From CAZGVW01 sp964529265 (GTDB lineage Bacteria > Planctomycetota > Phycisphaerae > Phycisphaerales > UBA1924), in assembly GCA_964529265.1 (NCBI GenBank), contig CAZGVW010000005.1, positions 1-14,811 of the forward strand: a DNA stretch of 14,811 nucleotides. Direction: 5' to 3'. Under the pieces are notes generated by a model. It was not told the origin of the DNA, ran no database searches, and saw only the letters and a list, made by a program, of their open reading frames with translations. The position numbers were made by a program, and so were the translations under genes. Every line of letters starts with the position of its first letter. The stretch's first letter is position 1. This document shows positions 7,238 through 13,593 of the stretch, piece after piece.

Positions 7238-8551
7238 TCAACGGAGCACGTCCAGCAGCAGCGTCAGACCGACTCGCACGGTTTGCCGCGTCAGTCCGGA
7301 TGCAATCGGCGCGGCAACGGGAAGCGCTGACGGATCGCCGAACTCGTAGACGTAATACAGGTGCCGGGCATCGAGCGCCAGCCTGCTGGAGAGCGCATAC
7401 TGCACACCGGCGACCGTCGAATAGCTGTTCAACGCGGCACCGTGTCGCGATCCGAAGAAGCCCCTCGAGTAGGTGCCGGCGAGCGTCGTCTGCAGCCTCG
7501 GATTCACGTAGCCGCTCAGGGCCGCCGTCACCGCCTGGGACGTGACGACGTCGCCCAGGACGGCCACGAACTCGACGCCGCGGTTGTAGCCAGCCGTCGC
7601 CGTCCAGCTCCGTCCCATCAGGTGCACGAGCGCGGTGTCGACGAGCAGACGGTAGTCACGTTCGGTGCCGTCTCTCACCACGACCGCCGACCCCGTCGAA
7701 AACGAGACGGACGTGTTCCCGGATCGTGTCAGCCGACGGCCGTAATTGATTCCGAGGTCAACGTCGTGCAGGACGAGGGAGCCCACGCCTTCGTCCGACC
7801 TGCTGCGCGACCGGGTGTACCGCGTCACCAGTCCGAGCTGCCGGGTGAGGCTGAGCGCATAGCCCCCACCCGCCTCGTGCTGGTGCGTGCGAAGGGAGGC
7901 CAGATCCGTGCGGACGAACCCGTAGTGCCCCTCCATCGATCCGCGGCGCCCGACCTGCCGGGCGAGGGCCGCACTGGTGTGGTACTGCCATCCGCCGCTC
8001 GTCGAGACGCCGAGCTCCGCGCGGGGCTGGAGCAGCGGGCCGGCGAGATCGGTCTCTCCAGGCTCCGGCACGGACCCGCCAGGCAAGCCGTCCAGCGTGT
8101 AGAACGTCGCGAACGACGCGGCCTGCCCGATCGTCACCCGGGTCCTCGATCCGATCGGCCACTCCGCGCCGAGGCGGGCATGGTGATCGCGATCCAGCCG
8201 GCCGTCCAGTTGCGGGTAGTACTGCACGCTCGTCCCCGTCGCCGCGGTCAGGCTCCCCCGGCCCAGTGGCCGGTCGTAGTCGGCCGCGATCGATCCTGTC
8301 GGAAACGTGCCGCCGCGCCGGAATCGCGGATCTCCCGCCGTCAGTTGATCCGCGAGCACGTTGTCGTCCCACGCCTGAACGAACGTCGTCGTCACCCGCA
8401 TGTGCTGCCGGTCTGCGGCACGTTCAGGCGCCCCCCCGAAGACGACACGAAACGGCCGCCGCGCGGGCTCCTGCGCCGCAACCGGCGACGGCAGGGCGCC
8501 CGTGCAGAGGGCGAAGACGACAAAGCGTGCAGAAGAGAGTAAGTAGGCCAT
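7238..8551 (-). CDS. Outer-membrane beta-barrel protein of the EPS/PEP-CTERM system
   Basis: This 437-aa protein begins with a signal peptide (hydrophobic core 10-20, cleavage probably near VAA/QE at 24-28). The rest alternates polar and hydrophobic residues in many short strands with repeated aromatic and Arg/Gly-rich turns, for example VTTTFVQAWDDN, GLVTRYTRSRSRSDEG, TATAGYNRGVEF and TLAGTYSRGFFG. This is how an outer-membrane barrel looks. It ends in a hydrophobic strand (VRVGLTLLLDVLR) but lacks the usual C-terminal Phe. The context, first gene of an operon with a Wzz-type protein directly behind it, matches PEP-CTERM-associated outer-membrane proteins thought to help export or anchor EPS. 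The start is ATG 8551, with an AAGGG stretch close before it. A sigma-54 type promoter lies just upstream. The exact family cannot be fixed by eye, and an exporter function is inferred. Confidence 0.75.
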   Translation of the reverse strand: MAYLLSSARFVVFALCTGALPSPVAAQEPARRPFRVVFGGAPERAADRQHMRVTTTFVQAWDDNVLADQLTAGDPRFRRGGTFPTGSIAADYDRPLGRGSLTAATGTSVQYYPQLDGRLDRDHHARLGAEWPIGSRTRVTIGQAASFATFYTLDGLPGGSVPEPGETDLAGPLLQPRAELGVSTSGGWQYHTSAALARQVGRRGSMEGHYGFVRTDLASLRTHQHEAGGGYALSLTRQLGLVTRYTRSRSRSDEGVGSLVLHDVDLGINYGRRLTRSGNTSVSFSTGSAVVVRDGTERDYRLLVDTALVHLMGRSWTATAGYNRGVEFVAVLGDVVTSQAVTAALSGYVNPRLQTTLAGTYSRGFFGSRHGAALNSYSTVAGVQYALSSRLALDARHLYYVYEFGDPSALPVAAPIASGLTRQTVRVGLTLLLDVLR

Positions 8552-8585
8552 GACCCTTCACCGAAGTGGGATGCTCAGCATCAAG

Positions 8586-8600
8586 GCAAACGGGTTGCCA
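8586..8600 (-). promoter_or_regulatory. Sigma-54 (-24/-12) promoter for the barrel/chain-length EPS operon
   Basis: On the minus strand the sequence reads TGGCAACCCGTTTGC. Against the RpoN consensus TGGCACG-N4-TTGC it keeps TGGCA, the exact GG-N10-GC spacing and TTGC; the differences are at two less constrained positions. The -12 C is at 8586, so transcription would begin near 8574, leaving a leader of about 23 bases before ATG 8551. PEP-CTERM EPS systems are known to be controlled by sigma-54 with the PrsK/PrsR pair, which agrees with this site. The activator genes are not in the window. Confidence 0.65.
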
Positions 8601-8618
8601 GGGCAGATCGAGCGGTGA

Positions 8619-8665
8619 GGGGCCGAAAACAGCGGTGGGACGGCCCCGGGCGGCGAGACGCCGCC
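8619..8665 (-). terminator. Two tandem GC hairpins after the PEP-CTERM gene (possible terminator/insulator)
   Basis: Two perfect inverted repeats lie between the PEP-CTERM stop and the sigma-54 element. The first on the transcript has 7-bp arms at 8649-8655 and 8659-8665 with a 3-base loop. The second has 7-bp arms at 8619-8625 and 8641-8647 with a 15-base loop. Neither is followed by a clear U tract, so a standard intrinsic terminator is not shown. They may stall or end the PEP-CTERM transcript ahead of the next promoter, or simply reflect high GC content. Confidence 0.35.
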
Positions 8666-8719
8666 TGCGGCGCCTTCGAACGCCCGCCGTTCCCGGAACT
8701 TAGTCAGTGGGCGACGTGA

Positions 8720-9550
8720 CTACTGGGGCGAAGGCGCCGGAGAGGAAGAGAAAAGACCGGGCCCCCGGCGCCGCCGGACGATCCGGGTGATCGCGGCCAG
8801 ACCGCCGCCCAGCAGCAGCAGGCTCGCGGGCTCCGGCACTGGCGCACTCTGGGCGTCGTAGCGGTGATCCGCCGCCAGCACCAGGTCCTCGTCCGTGCAG
8901 TCCGCGCTGCTCAGGCACGAGAGGACGCGCGTGCTGTACAGGTCGAAGTGCAGTTGATGGCTGTCGGCGAGATTCGTCGCGTCCACCGTGAACAGGGCGT
9001 AATAGGATCCGGTCCCCGTGGGATCGAACGCGTTCCGCTGGAGTTGCGAGTCGTACGGGGCCGCCTGCTGAGTGGGGAGGAAGTTGAACTGGAACTCCGC
9101 GAAGTAGGTGTCGTAGATCCCGGGAGTGTAGACGTCGCCGGGGTCGTACATCGGAGACGACTCGAAGGACTCGATCGGCGGCGTGCCGTATTGCATTCCG
9201 CCGGTGACGGCGATGTCGACGGGGGTCCACTCCGCAGTGGGATCGCTGTCGAATCGGAACGAGCCGAGGTCCGCTCCCGAATGGACCTGCGGCGTCACTG
9301 CGACGGCGATGTTGTAGGTGTCGTTCAAGTAGTGCTGGATGGCCTCCGGCCTCGTCATCCACGACGCTGGCGTAAAGAGCGCCACGAGCGTGAAGACGTC
9401 CGACGTGGCCGTCACGGTCTTGCTGACCCAGTCGTACTTGCCGTTGATGATGTCGAACTGCAGGACGGGAGCCGCCTGCGCACGGTGCGAGCCTCCGAGA
9501 AGAATGGCGACGGCCACGAGCGCTGCGGCGCCCGCCTTGAAAACTCTCAT
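8720..9550 (-). CDS. PEP-CTERM sorting-domain protein (exosortase substrate)
   Basis: This secreted protein (276 aa) is a predicted target of the exosortase encoded in the window. A signal peptide covers about 1-26 (cleavage at AQA/AP). The mature part is a single acidic, aromatic-rich domain without recognised catalytic motifs, beginning LQFDIINGKYDW and containing FTLVALFTP, and it somewhat resembles the 'choice-of-anchor' families. One Cys pair (SCLSSADC, near 216-222) could form a disulfide. The sorting signal is VPEPASLLLLGGG: PEP at 239-241, a short hydrophobic helix and Arg cluster 259-262. Unusually, 14 more residues (GPGLFSSSPAPSPQ) follow the cluster. The start is ATG 9550, with AGGAG six bases before it. 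The gene stands alone between the TPR and barrel genes, with about 165 bp on each side, suggesting its own promoter. Its function within the EPS is unknown. Confidence 0.92.
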   Translation of the reverse strand: MRVFKAGAAALVAVAILLGGSHRAQAAPVLQFDIINGKYDWVSKTVTATSDVFTLVALFTPASWMTRPEAIQHYLNDTYNIAVAVTPQVHSGADLGSFRFDSDPTAEWTPVDIAVTGGMQYGTPPIESFESSPMYDPGDVYTPGIYDTYFAEFQFNFLPTQQAAPYDSQLQRNAFDPTGTGSYYALFTVDATNLADSHQLHFDLYSTRVLSCLSSADCTDEDLVLAADHRYDAQSAPVPEPASLLLLGGGLAAITRIVRRRRGPGLFSSSPAPSPQ

Positions 9551-9556
9551 TCACAA

Positions 9557-9561
9557 CTCCT
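9557..9561 (-). promoter_or_regulatory. Strong ribosome binding site of the PEP-CTERM gene
   Basis: AGGAG on the minus strand, six bases before ATG 9550. It is among the strongest Shine-Dalgarno matches I checked in the window, consistent with high expression of a secreted matrix protein. Confidence 0.7.
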
Positions 9562-9572
9562 GAGACCCATCG

Positions 9573-9589
9573 GCCGACTGGATGTCGGC
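9573..9589 (-). other. Inverted repeat in the PEP-CTERM leader
   Basis: A perfect 6-bp inverted repeat (gccgac / gtcggc) with a 5-base loop lies 23-39 bases before the start codon, inside the predicted 5' leader. A third copy of the arm (ccgac, 9591-9595) lies next to it, so the middle arm has two possible partners. It could protect the mRNA or bind a protein, or be chance in GC-rich DNA. Confidence 0.3.
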
Positions 9590-9606
9590 TCCGACTCGGA
9601 TTCAGA

Positions 9607-9621
9607 GCAAGATGACGGCCG
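9607..9621 (-). promoter_or_regulatory. Candidate sigma-54 (-24/-12) promoter for the PEP-CTERM gene
   Basis: The minus strand reads CGGCCGTCATCTTGC followed by T. It has GG-N10-GC spacing, GGC at -24 and TTGCT at -12, but departs from consensus at the first T and at the CACG part. Predicted transcription start is near 9595, giving a 45-base leader. Position, orientation and the better site before the next operon support it, but the match alone is modest. Two copies of TCCGGA, 10 bp apart (9632-9637 and 9642-9647), lie just upstream. Confidence 0.4.
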
Positions 9622-9712
9622 CCCCTTCCCCTCCGGATCCGTCCGGACTGTGGGCAATGAGCCGCCTCGATCGTTCACGTGCGCTGCAAGACAACCCTGA
9701 GGCCGATTTTCA

Positions 9713-11992
9713 TCACTGTTTTCCCAGGGCCGCACGAGCCGCGGCGGCGTCCGGCAACGCGGGGTGAGAGCGGAGCACGGGATCGATCTCGCGCCGGGCC
9801 GCCTCCGTCTGCCCGGAGCGGGCGAGCGCGATGCCGAGTCGGAGGCGGTACGCCGGGTTCGACGGATCCGCGGTCACCGCGTCGCGCAAGGGCGAGACCG
9901 CCAGATCCGGAGCGTTCTTCTTGAGATAGACATACCCGAGCGTGTCGCTGACCTCGGGGCGATCCGGGAGCTGCCGGCGCGCCATGCGGGCCAGATCGAG
10001 AGCGGCCTCGAGCTGTTCGCCCCGCTCGGCCTGCAGCCAGGCCAGGTTGTTCGCGGCGACCGGCGCGGTCGGATCGATCGCGAGCGCATGGCGATACTGG
10101 ACCATCGCGTCATCGGGCCGATTCTGCGTCTGCATGATGACACCCAGCATCGTCCGCGCCGGCAGCGACGTCCGATCGCGTTCGACGACGGCCTCGAACC
10201 GCCGGCGGGCCTCGTCGAGCCGGCCCTCGGCCATGTAGAGGTGCCCCAGCGACGAGTACGCGTCGATGCTCGACGGATCGGCGTGAATGGCCGCGTTCAG
10301 CAGCCGCTCGGCCTCGGCGCGGTTCTGCATCACCAGTTCGGCGCGAGCCGCGGCGACGAGCGTGATCGGGTCCGCAGGCGCCGAGGCCAGGCGTGCGGCG
10401 ATGCGGGCACGCGCCTGCGCCTTGTTGCCGTCTCTGATGTCCAGCGCCAGCAGCCCCCCGAACGCCTCGGGGGAGTCTCCATCGAGCTCGAGGACCCTCT
10501 CGAACGAGGCTCGCGATCCCGCCGCGTTGTCGCGCCGGAGGTGCAGCATGCCCAGACTCGCGTGAACCGCGGGCCAGGACGGATGGTCCCTGACGAGCGC
10601 CGTCAGCTCGCGCTCCGCGCCTTCGAAGTTGCCGTGCGCGATGTGGCTCTGGGCAAGAACGAGGCGCGCCGGCGCGTTCTGCGGCTGGGAGCTCACGGCG
10701 TCCTGGGCGTACTGCGTCGAGGTGGCGCTCCGGCCCTGCGAGAGCTCGATCCTCGCGAGCTGGACCTGGGCGGCGGCGGCGCGCGGGTTCAGCGCCAGCA
10801 CCTTCTCGAACGATCGCTTCGCCTCGCTCACCTTCCGCCGCTGGAGCTCGATCGTGCCGACCAGATAGTGCGCTTCGACCGCGCCCGGCGCGGTCTCCGC
10901 GGCGCGAACCGCGACCGGCAGCGCGTCATCGAACCGGCGATCGGTCACGAGGAGGCGAGCCTTGACGATCAACGCCTCCGGCCAGTCGGTGCGCTCCCCC
11001 AGCATCGCCTCGATCTCGTCGTACGCGTCCTGCTTCTGCCCCTGCAGGTACTTGACGGACGCAATCCGCAGCCGGGCGTCACCCCCACGGCGGGCGTCCG
11101 ATCGGATCGTGGCCAGCGCGCCGAGCGCGTCGTCGTAGCGCCGGAGCAGCACGTAATAGTCCGCGAGCGCCAGCCTGGGCGAGGCATCGCGACCCGTCTG
11201 CGCGAGCACGCCGAGAAACTGCTCCGCCTCGTCCGCGCGTCCCGAGGCGAGGAACAACATGGCCAGGGCGCGGTTGGCGAGCACGTTCTCCGGATCGAGG
11301 CCGGCGGCGTCGGTGAACGCGGATTCCGCATCCGACGGCCGGCCGTCCATCCAGTAGAAATGTCCGAGCGCCAGCAGCGCACTGACCGACTGGCGATCGA
11401 TGTCCACCGCGCGCCTGAACGCCGCTTCCGCCTCGACACGCTCGCCCCGGGCCAGCTGGACGGCGCCGAGCGCGGTGAACGTCGGACTGCGCGACGGATC
11501 CAGCGTGATCGCCTGGTGAATCTCCGACAAGGCGGTTTCGAAGTCCTTCAGCCCCGCGAGCGCGTTCGCCCTCAGCACCTGCGCGGCGACGTTGCGGGGA
11601 TCGAGCGCGAGCACGCGATCCGCACGAAGTTGCGCGTCGTCGAAGCGCGACAGGAGAAGCATGAGCGATCCGGCCCGGAGCTGCAGGTCGAGCGCGTGCG
11701 GCAGCAGATCCGCCGCCCGGAGGAGCTCCCTGGCCGAGTCGGCCGATTCGCCGTTCATGCCGAGCGCTTCGGACAGACGCAGGCGGGCGTCGCCGAACGA
11801 GGGGTCCACCTGCACGGCGTTGCGATACTCGATGATCGCCTCCGCGTACTGGCCTTCGCCGTAGTAGCGGTTCCCGCTGTCGAAATACGCCTGCTTCCGC
11901 TCTTCGGGATCCCTGGAGCAGGCGGCGGCGGAGAGTGCCACGAGGAACGCGACGGAGCAGGCGGCTGCGAGACGGACTGTGTTGGATCTCAT
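9713..11992 (-). CDS. TPR-repeat lipoprotein of the PEP-CTERM/EPS system (PrsT-like)
   Basis: This long tetratricopeptide protein (759 aa from ATG 11992) has a lipoprotein signal: a basic start, a hydrophobic core at about 8-24 and ALSAAAC with the lipid-bearing Cys25. Position -3 is Ala rather than the usual Leu, a weaker but known lipobox. From about residue 30 to the end it is almost entirely TPR units of about 34 residues, recognisable by alternating A..Y...G.Y..A and DP....A patterns (for example YYGEGQYAEAIIEYRNAVQVDP). Such proteins scaffold EPS export at the membrane in PEP-CTERM systems; PrsT-family members are usually longer, around 900 residues. A GTG at 12010 would add six residues including a Glu before the signal, so ATG 11992 is preferred. 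It follows epsI by 39 bp in the same operon. A general TPR secretion-helper role is the alternative. Confidence 0.85.
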   Translation of the reverse strand: MRSNTVRLAAACSVAFLVALSAAACSRDPEERKQAYFDSGNRYYGEGQYAEAIIEYRNAVQVDPSFGDARLRLSEALGMNGESADSARELLRAADLLPHALDLQLRAGSLMLLLSRFDDAQLRADRVLALDPRNVAAQVLRANALAGLKDFETALSEIHQAITLDPSRSPTFTALGAVQLARGERVEAEAAFRRAVDIDRQSVSALLALGHFYWMDGRPSDAESAFTDAAGLDPENVLANRALAMLFLASGRADEAEQFLGVLAQTGRDASPRLALADYYVLLRRYDDALGALATIRSDARRGGDARLRIASVKYLQGQKQDAYDEIEAMLGERTDWPEALIVKARLLVTDRRFDDALPVAVRAAETAPGAVEAHYLVGTIELQRRKVSEAKRSFEKVLALNPRAAAAQVQLARIELSQGRSATSTQYAQDAVSSQPQNAPARLVLAQSHIAHGNFEGAERELTALVRDHPSWPAVHASLGMLHLRRDNAAGSRASFERVLELDGDSPEAFGGLLALDIRDGNKAQARARIAARLASAPADPITLVAAARAELVMQNRAEAERLLNAAIHADPSSIDAYSSLGHLYMAEGRLDEARRRFEAVVERDRTSLPARTMLGVIMQTQNRPDDAMVQYRHALAIDPTAPVAANNLAWLQAERGEQLEAALDLARMARRQLPDRPEVSDTLGYVYLKKNAPDLAVSPLRDAVTADPSNPAYRLRLGIALARSGQTEAARREIDPVLRSHPALPDAAAARAALGKQ

Positions 11993-12031
11993 GATTGACT
12001 CATACGCCACGAATCCTGGCGGTCACGACGT

Positions 12032-12673
12032 CTACGACGGAAGGAGCGCGGTGACCCGCGGAAAGGCCGCGGCGGCAAAGCGCCGCGCCGCGTCCACGGC
12101 AGCGTCGCCGCTGCCCGAGATCGGCACCACGATGCGCACGATGGCGCCGTCGGTGCGGTTCAGCCTGACGGCATCGGCCATCGTGTACGCCTTGCTCCAG
12201 TACTCGCTGGCGACCACCCGGTCACGGGCCTGGTACCAATACAGCACCGCCTGCCGTTCGCCGCCCTTCTCGATGAGGAGCTGGTTCACCTCGACGCCGG
12301 TCGCGCCGCCGGTGCTCTCGACAGCCACGCGCACGCGCTCGTGGGCAATCGGCTGCCACCCCGAACCGGGGAGGCAATTGAGCGGCGAGTGCATCGCGTC
12401 TCCCTGGCGCTGGCTGCCATAGAACGCCACGAACAGCGACACCGGCGTGCGGCTCGCGTCGTAATACACCCGATTCAGGTACTCGTCGGCGCCGAGCACC
12501 TGCACGGTGCGCTCGTCGAAGCGGGGGCCTTCAGCGCCCGACCAGCCGTCGAACGAGAGCGCCAGGTCGCCGAGGGGCGCGCGGAGGGAGAGGACCTCCG
12601 GGACGGAGGCACGTTCGATGGCGGCCGATCCCCCCAGCAGACATCCGGTCACGATGACAGAGCGCAGGAGCAT
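12032..12673 (-). CDS. epsI: EpsI, exosortase-associated protein (DUF3485)
   Basis: EpsI-family proteins accompany exosortases, either as separate proteins or as fused C-terminal domains, and are needed for EPS production; their exact activity is not settled. This copy is 213 aa, close to the usual length. After a short hydrophobic N-terminal segment (about 3-19, probable signal or anchor) come EYLNRVYYD and the family signature HSPLNCLPGSGW (95-106), with the conserved Cys at 100. YWYQARDRVVASEY and a K.Y...D segment follow, also typical. The frame is open far upstream, but that part only mirrors the exosortase gene. ATG 12673 is chosen because GAGG lies six bases before it and the family N-terminus starts there. 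A GTG at 12694 is a less likely alternative. It begins 8 bp after the exosortase stop, so the two are almost certainly cotranslated. Confidence 0.93.
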   Translation of the reverse strand: MLLRSVIVTGCLLGGSAAIERASVPEVLSLRAPLGDLALSFDGWSGAEGPRFDERTVQVLGADEYLNRVYYDASRTPVSLFVAFYGSQRQGDAMHSPLNCLPGSGWQPIAHERVRVAVESTGGATGVEVNQLLIEKGGERQAVLYWYQARDRVVASEYWSKAYTMADAVRLNRTDGAIVRIVVPISGSGDAAVDAARRFAAAAFPRVTALLPS

Positions 12674-12679
12674 TGGAAT

Positions 12680-12683
12680 CCTC
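12680..12683 (-). promoter_or_regulatory. Ribosome binding site of epsI, overlapping the exosortase stop
   Basis: GAGG on the minus strand, six bases before ATG 12673, shares bases with the TGA stop of the exosortase gene. This decides the epsI start and suggests translational coupling. Confidence 0.6.
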
Positions 12684-13593
12684 AAGAATGACACCGGCGC
12701 AGCGCCGCCAGCAGCGGTGTCCGGGCGCACGCGTCGAGCCGGCCGTACAGCCAGAGCAGCAGCCCGAACGCCATCGCGAACACGACCCACCCGGAGACGT
12801 CGTGAAACACACCCTCCACGGCCGCCGCTCCGTGCGCGTACGCCACGGCGCCGAGCGCGCCGACCCGAACGCTGTTCGTCAGGACCGCGATGGGGACGGC
12901 GGCAATCGCCATGATGGCTTTCACGGCGGGGCCGCGGCCGGTGAAGTGACCATAGATCAGGCTCAGGGTCACGAGCGACACGAGCGATCGGATTCCGCTG
13001 CACGCATCGGCGACCTCGAGCGCGGCGTTCGGGACCATGAGGATGTTCCCCTGCCGGTGAACGGGGACGTTCATCGCCCACAACGCCGTCTCTCCCAGCC
13101 TCGAGGCAATCAGCTGCAGCGGGAACGTCAGCTGGTTGAAGACGATGGCGGGGATCGGGATCATCAGGAGCAGAAAGCCGATCGGAAACGCGAGGATCCG
13201 AAGCCGCTTCCAGCCGCCGAGGAACAGCACGATCGCCGCGAGCGCCACGACGAGCGACACACGCGCCACGAACAACTCCGCGGCGAGCGTCCCGGCGGCG
13301 AGCAGCACCAGCGCCACGATCAGCAGCGGCAGGCCCGCCCGCGACGGGGCGGCGTCCGAGACGCTCCGCAAGTCACCGCGCCGCTGCCAGGCCATGTACG
13401 CCGCAAGTGGCGCGACGATGAAGCCGTGGGAATAGTCTTCGTTCGCGCCCCAGTCCTGGACGAGATCGCGCAGCACGGATGCGTACGTGACGACGAACGC
13501 GATGCCGATCAGCGCGAGCGCCGCGCCCGTGCCCGGGCGTGCTTCGGCAGGGCCGTGAGCGGACGCGCCGTGACCGCCCGGAAAATCAGACAT
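12682..13593 (-). CDS. xrtA: Exosortase (EpsH/XrtA type), membrane transpeptidase-like protease
   Basis: Exosortases cut PEP-CTERM proteins at the inner membrane and transfer or release them. This 303-aa protein starts at ATG 13593; upstream in-frame codons are only Arg/Ser-rich shadow sequence of the GNAT gene. It has about eight hydrophobic helices from residue 24 onward. WGANEDYSHGF (48-58) is the conserved early loop. The active-site triad is complete: Cys198 in ADACSGIRSL, Arg243 in TNSVRVG, and His264 in GVFHDVSGW. EpsI is a separate gene directly downstream, not a fused domain. The start overlaps the GNAT stop by 8 bp (ATGTCTGA), with GGGGAGG just before it. The EPS neighbours (Wzz-type protein, TPR lipoprotein, EpsI) favour the XrtA class, though subclass assignment by eye is approximate. 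Confidence 0.95.
   Translation of the reverse strand: MSDFPGGHGASAHGPAEARPGTGAALALIGIAFVVTYASVLRDLVQDWGANEDYSHGFIVAPLAAYMAWQRRGDLRSVSDAAPSRAGLPLLIVALVLLAAGTLAAELFVARVSLVVALAAIVLFLGGWKRLRILAFPIGFLLLMIPIPAIVFNQLTFPLQLIASRLGETALWAMNVPVHRQGNILMVPNAALEVADACSGIRSLVSLVTLSLIYGHFTGRGPAVKAIMAIAAVPIAVLTNSVRVGALGAVAYAHGAAAVEGVFHDVSGWVVFAMAFGLLLWLYGRLDACARTPLLAALRRCHS

Noticed and set aside
7361..8542. A 393-codon open frame on the + strand opposite the barrel gene
   Set aside because: Arg-rich shadow without recognisable domains. The minus frame has a signal peptide and barrel pattern.
9764..11998. A 744-codon open frame on the + strand opposite the TPR gene
   Set aside because: Very Arg/Gly-rich, without domains, and an exact shadow of a well-supported TPR gene. 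High-GC DNA commonly leaves the antisense frame open.
12674..13081. Long N-terminal extension of epsI
   Set aside because: Arg/Gly-rich, out-of-frame mirror of the exosortase C-terminal half. The ribosome site at 12680-12683 and family N-terminus place the start at 12673.
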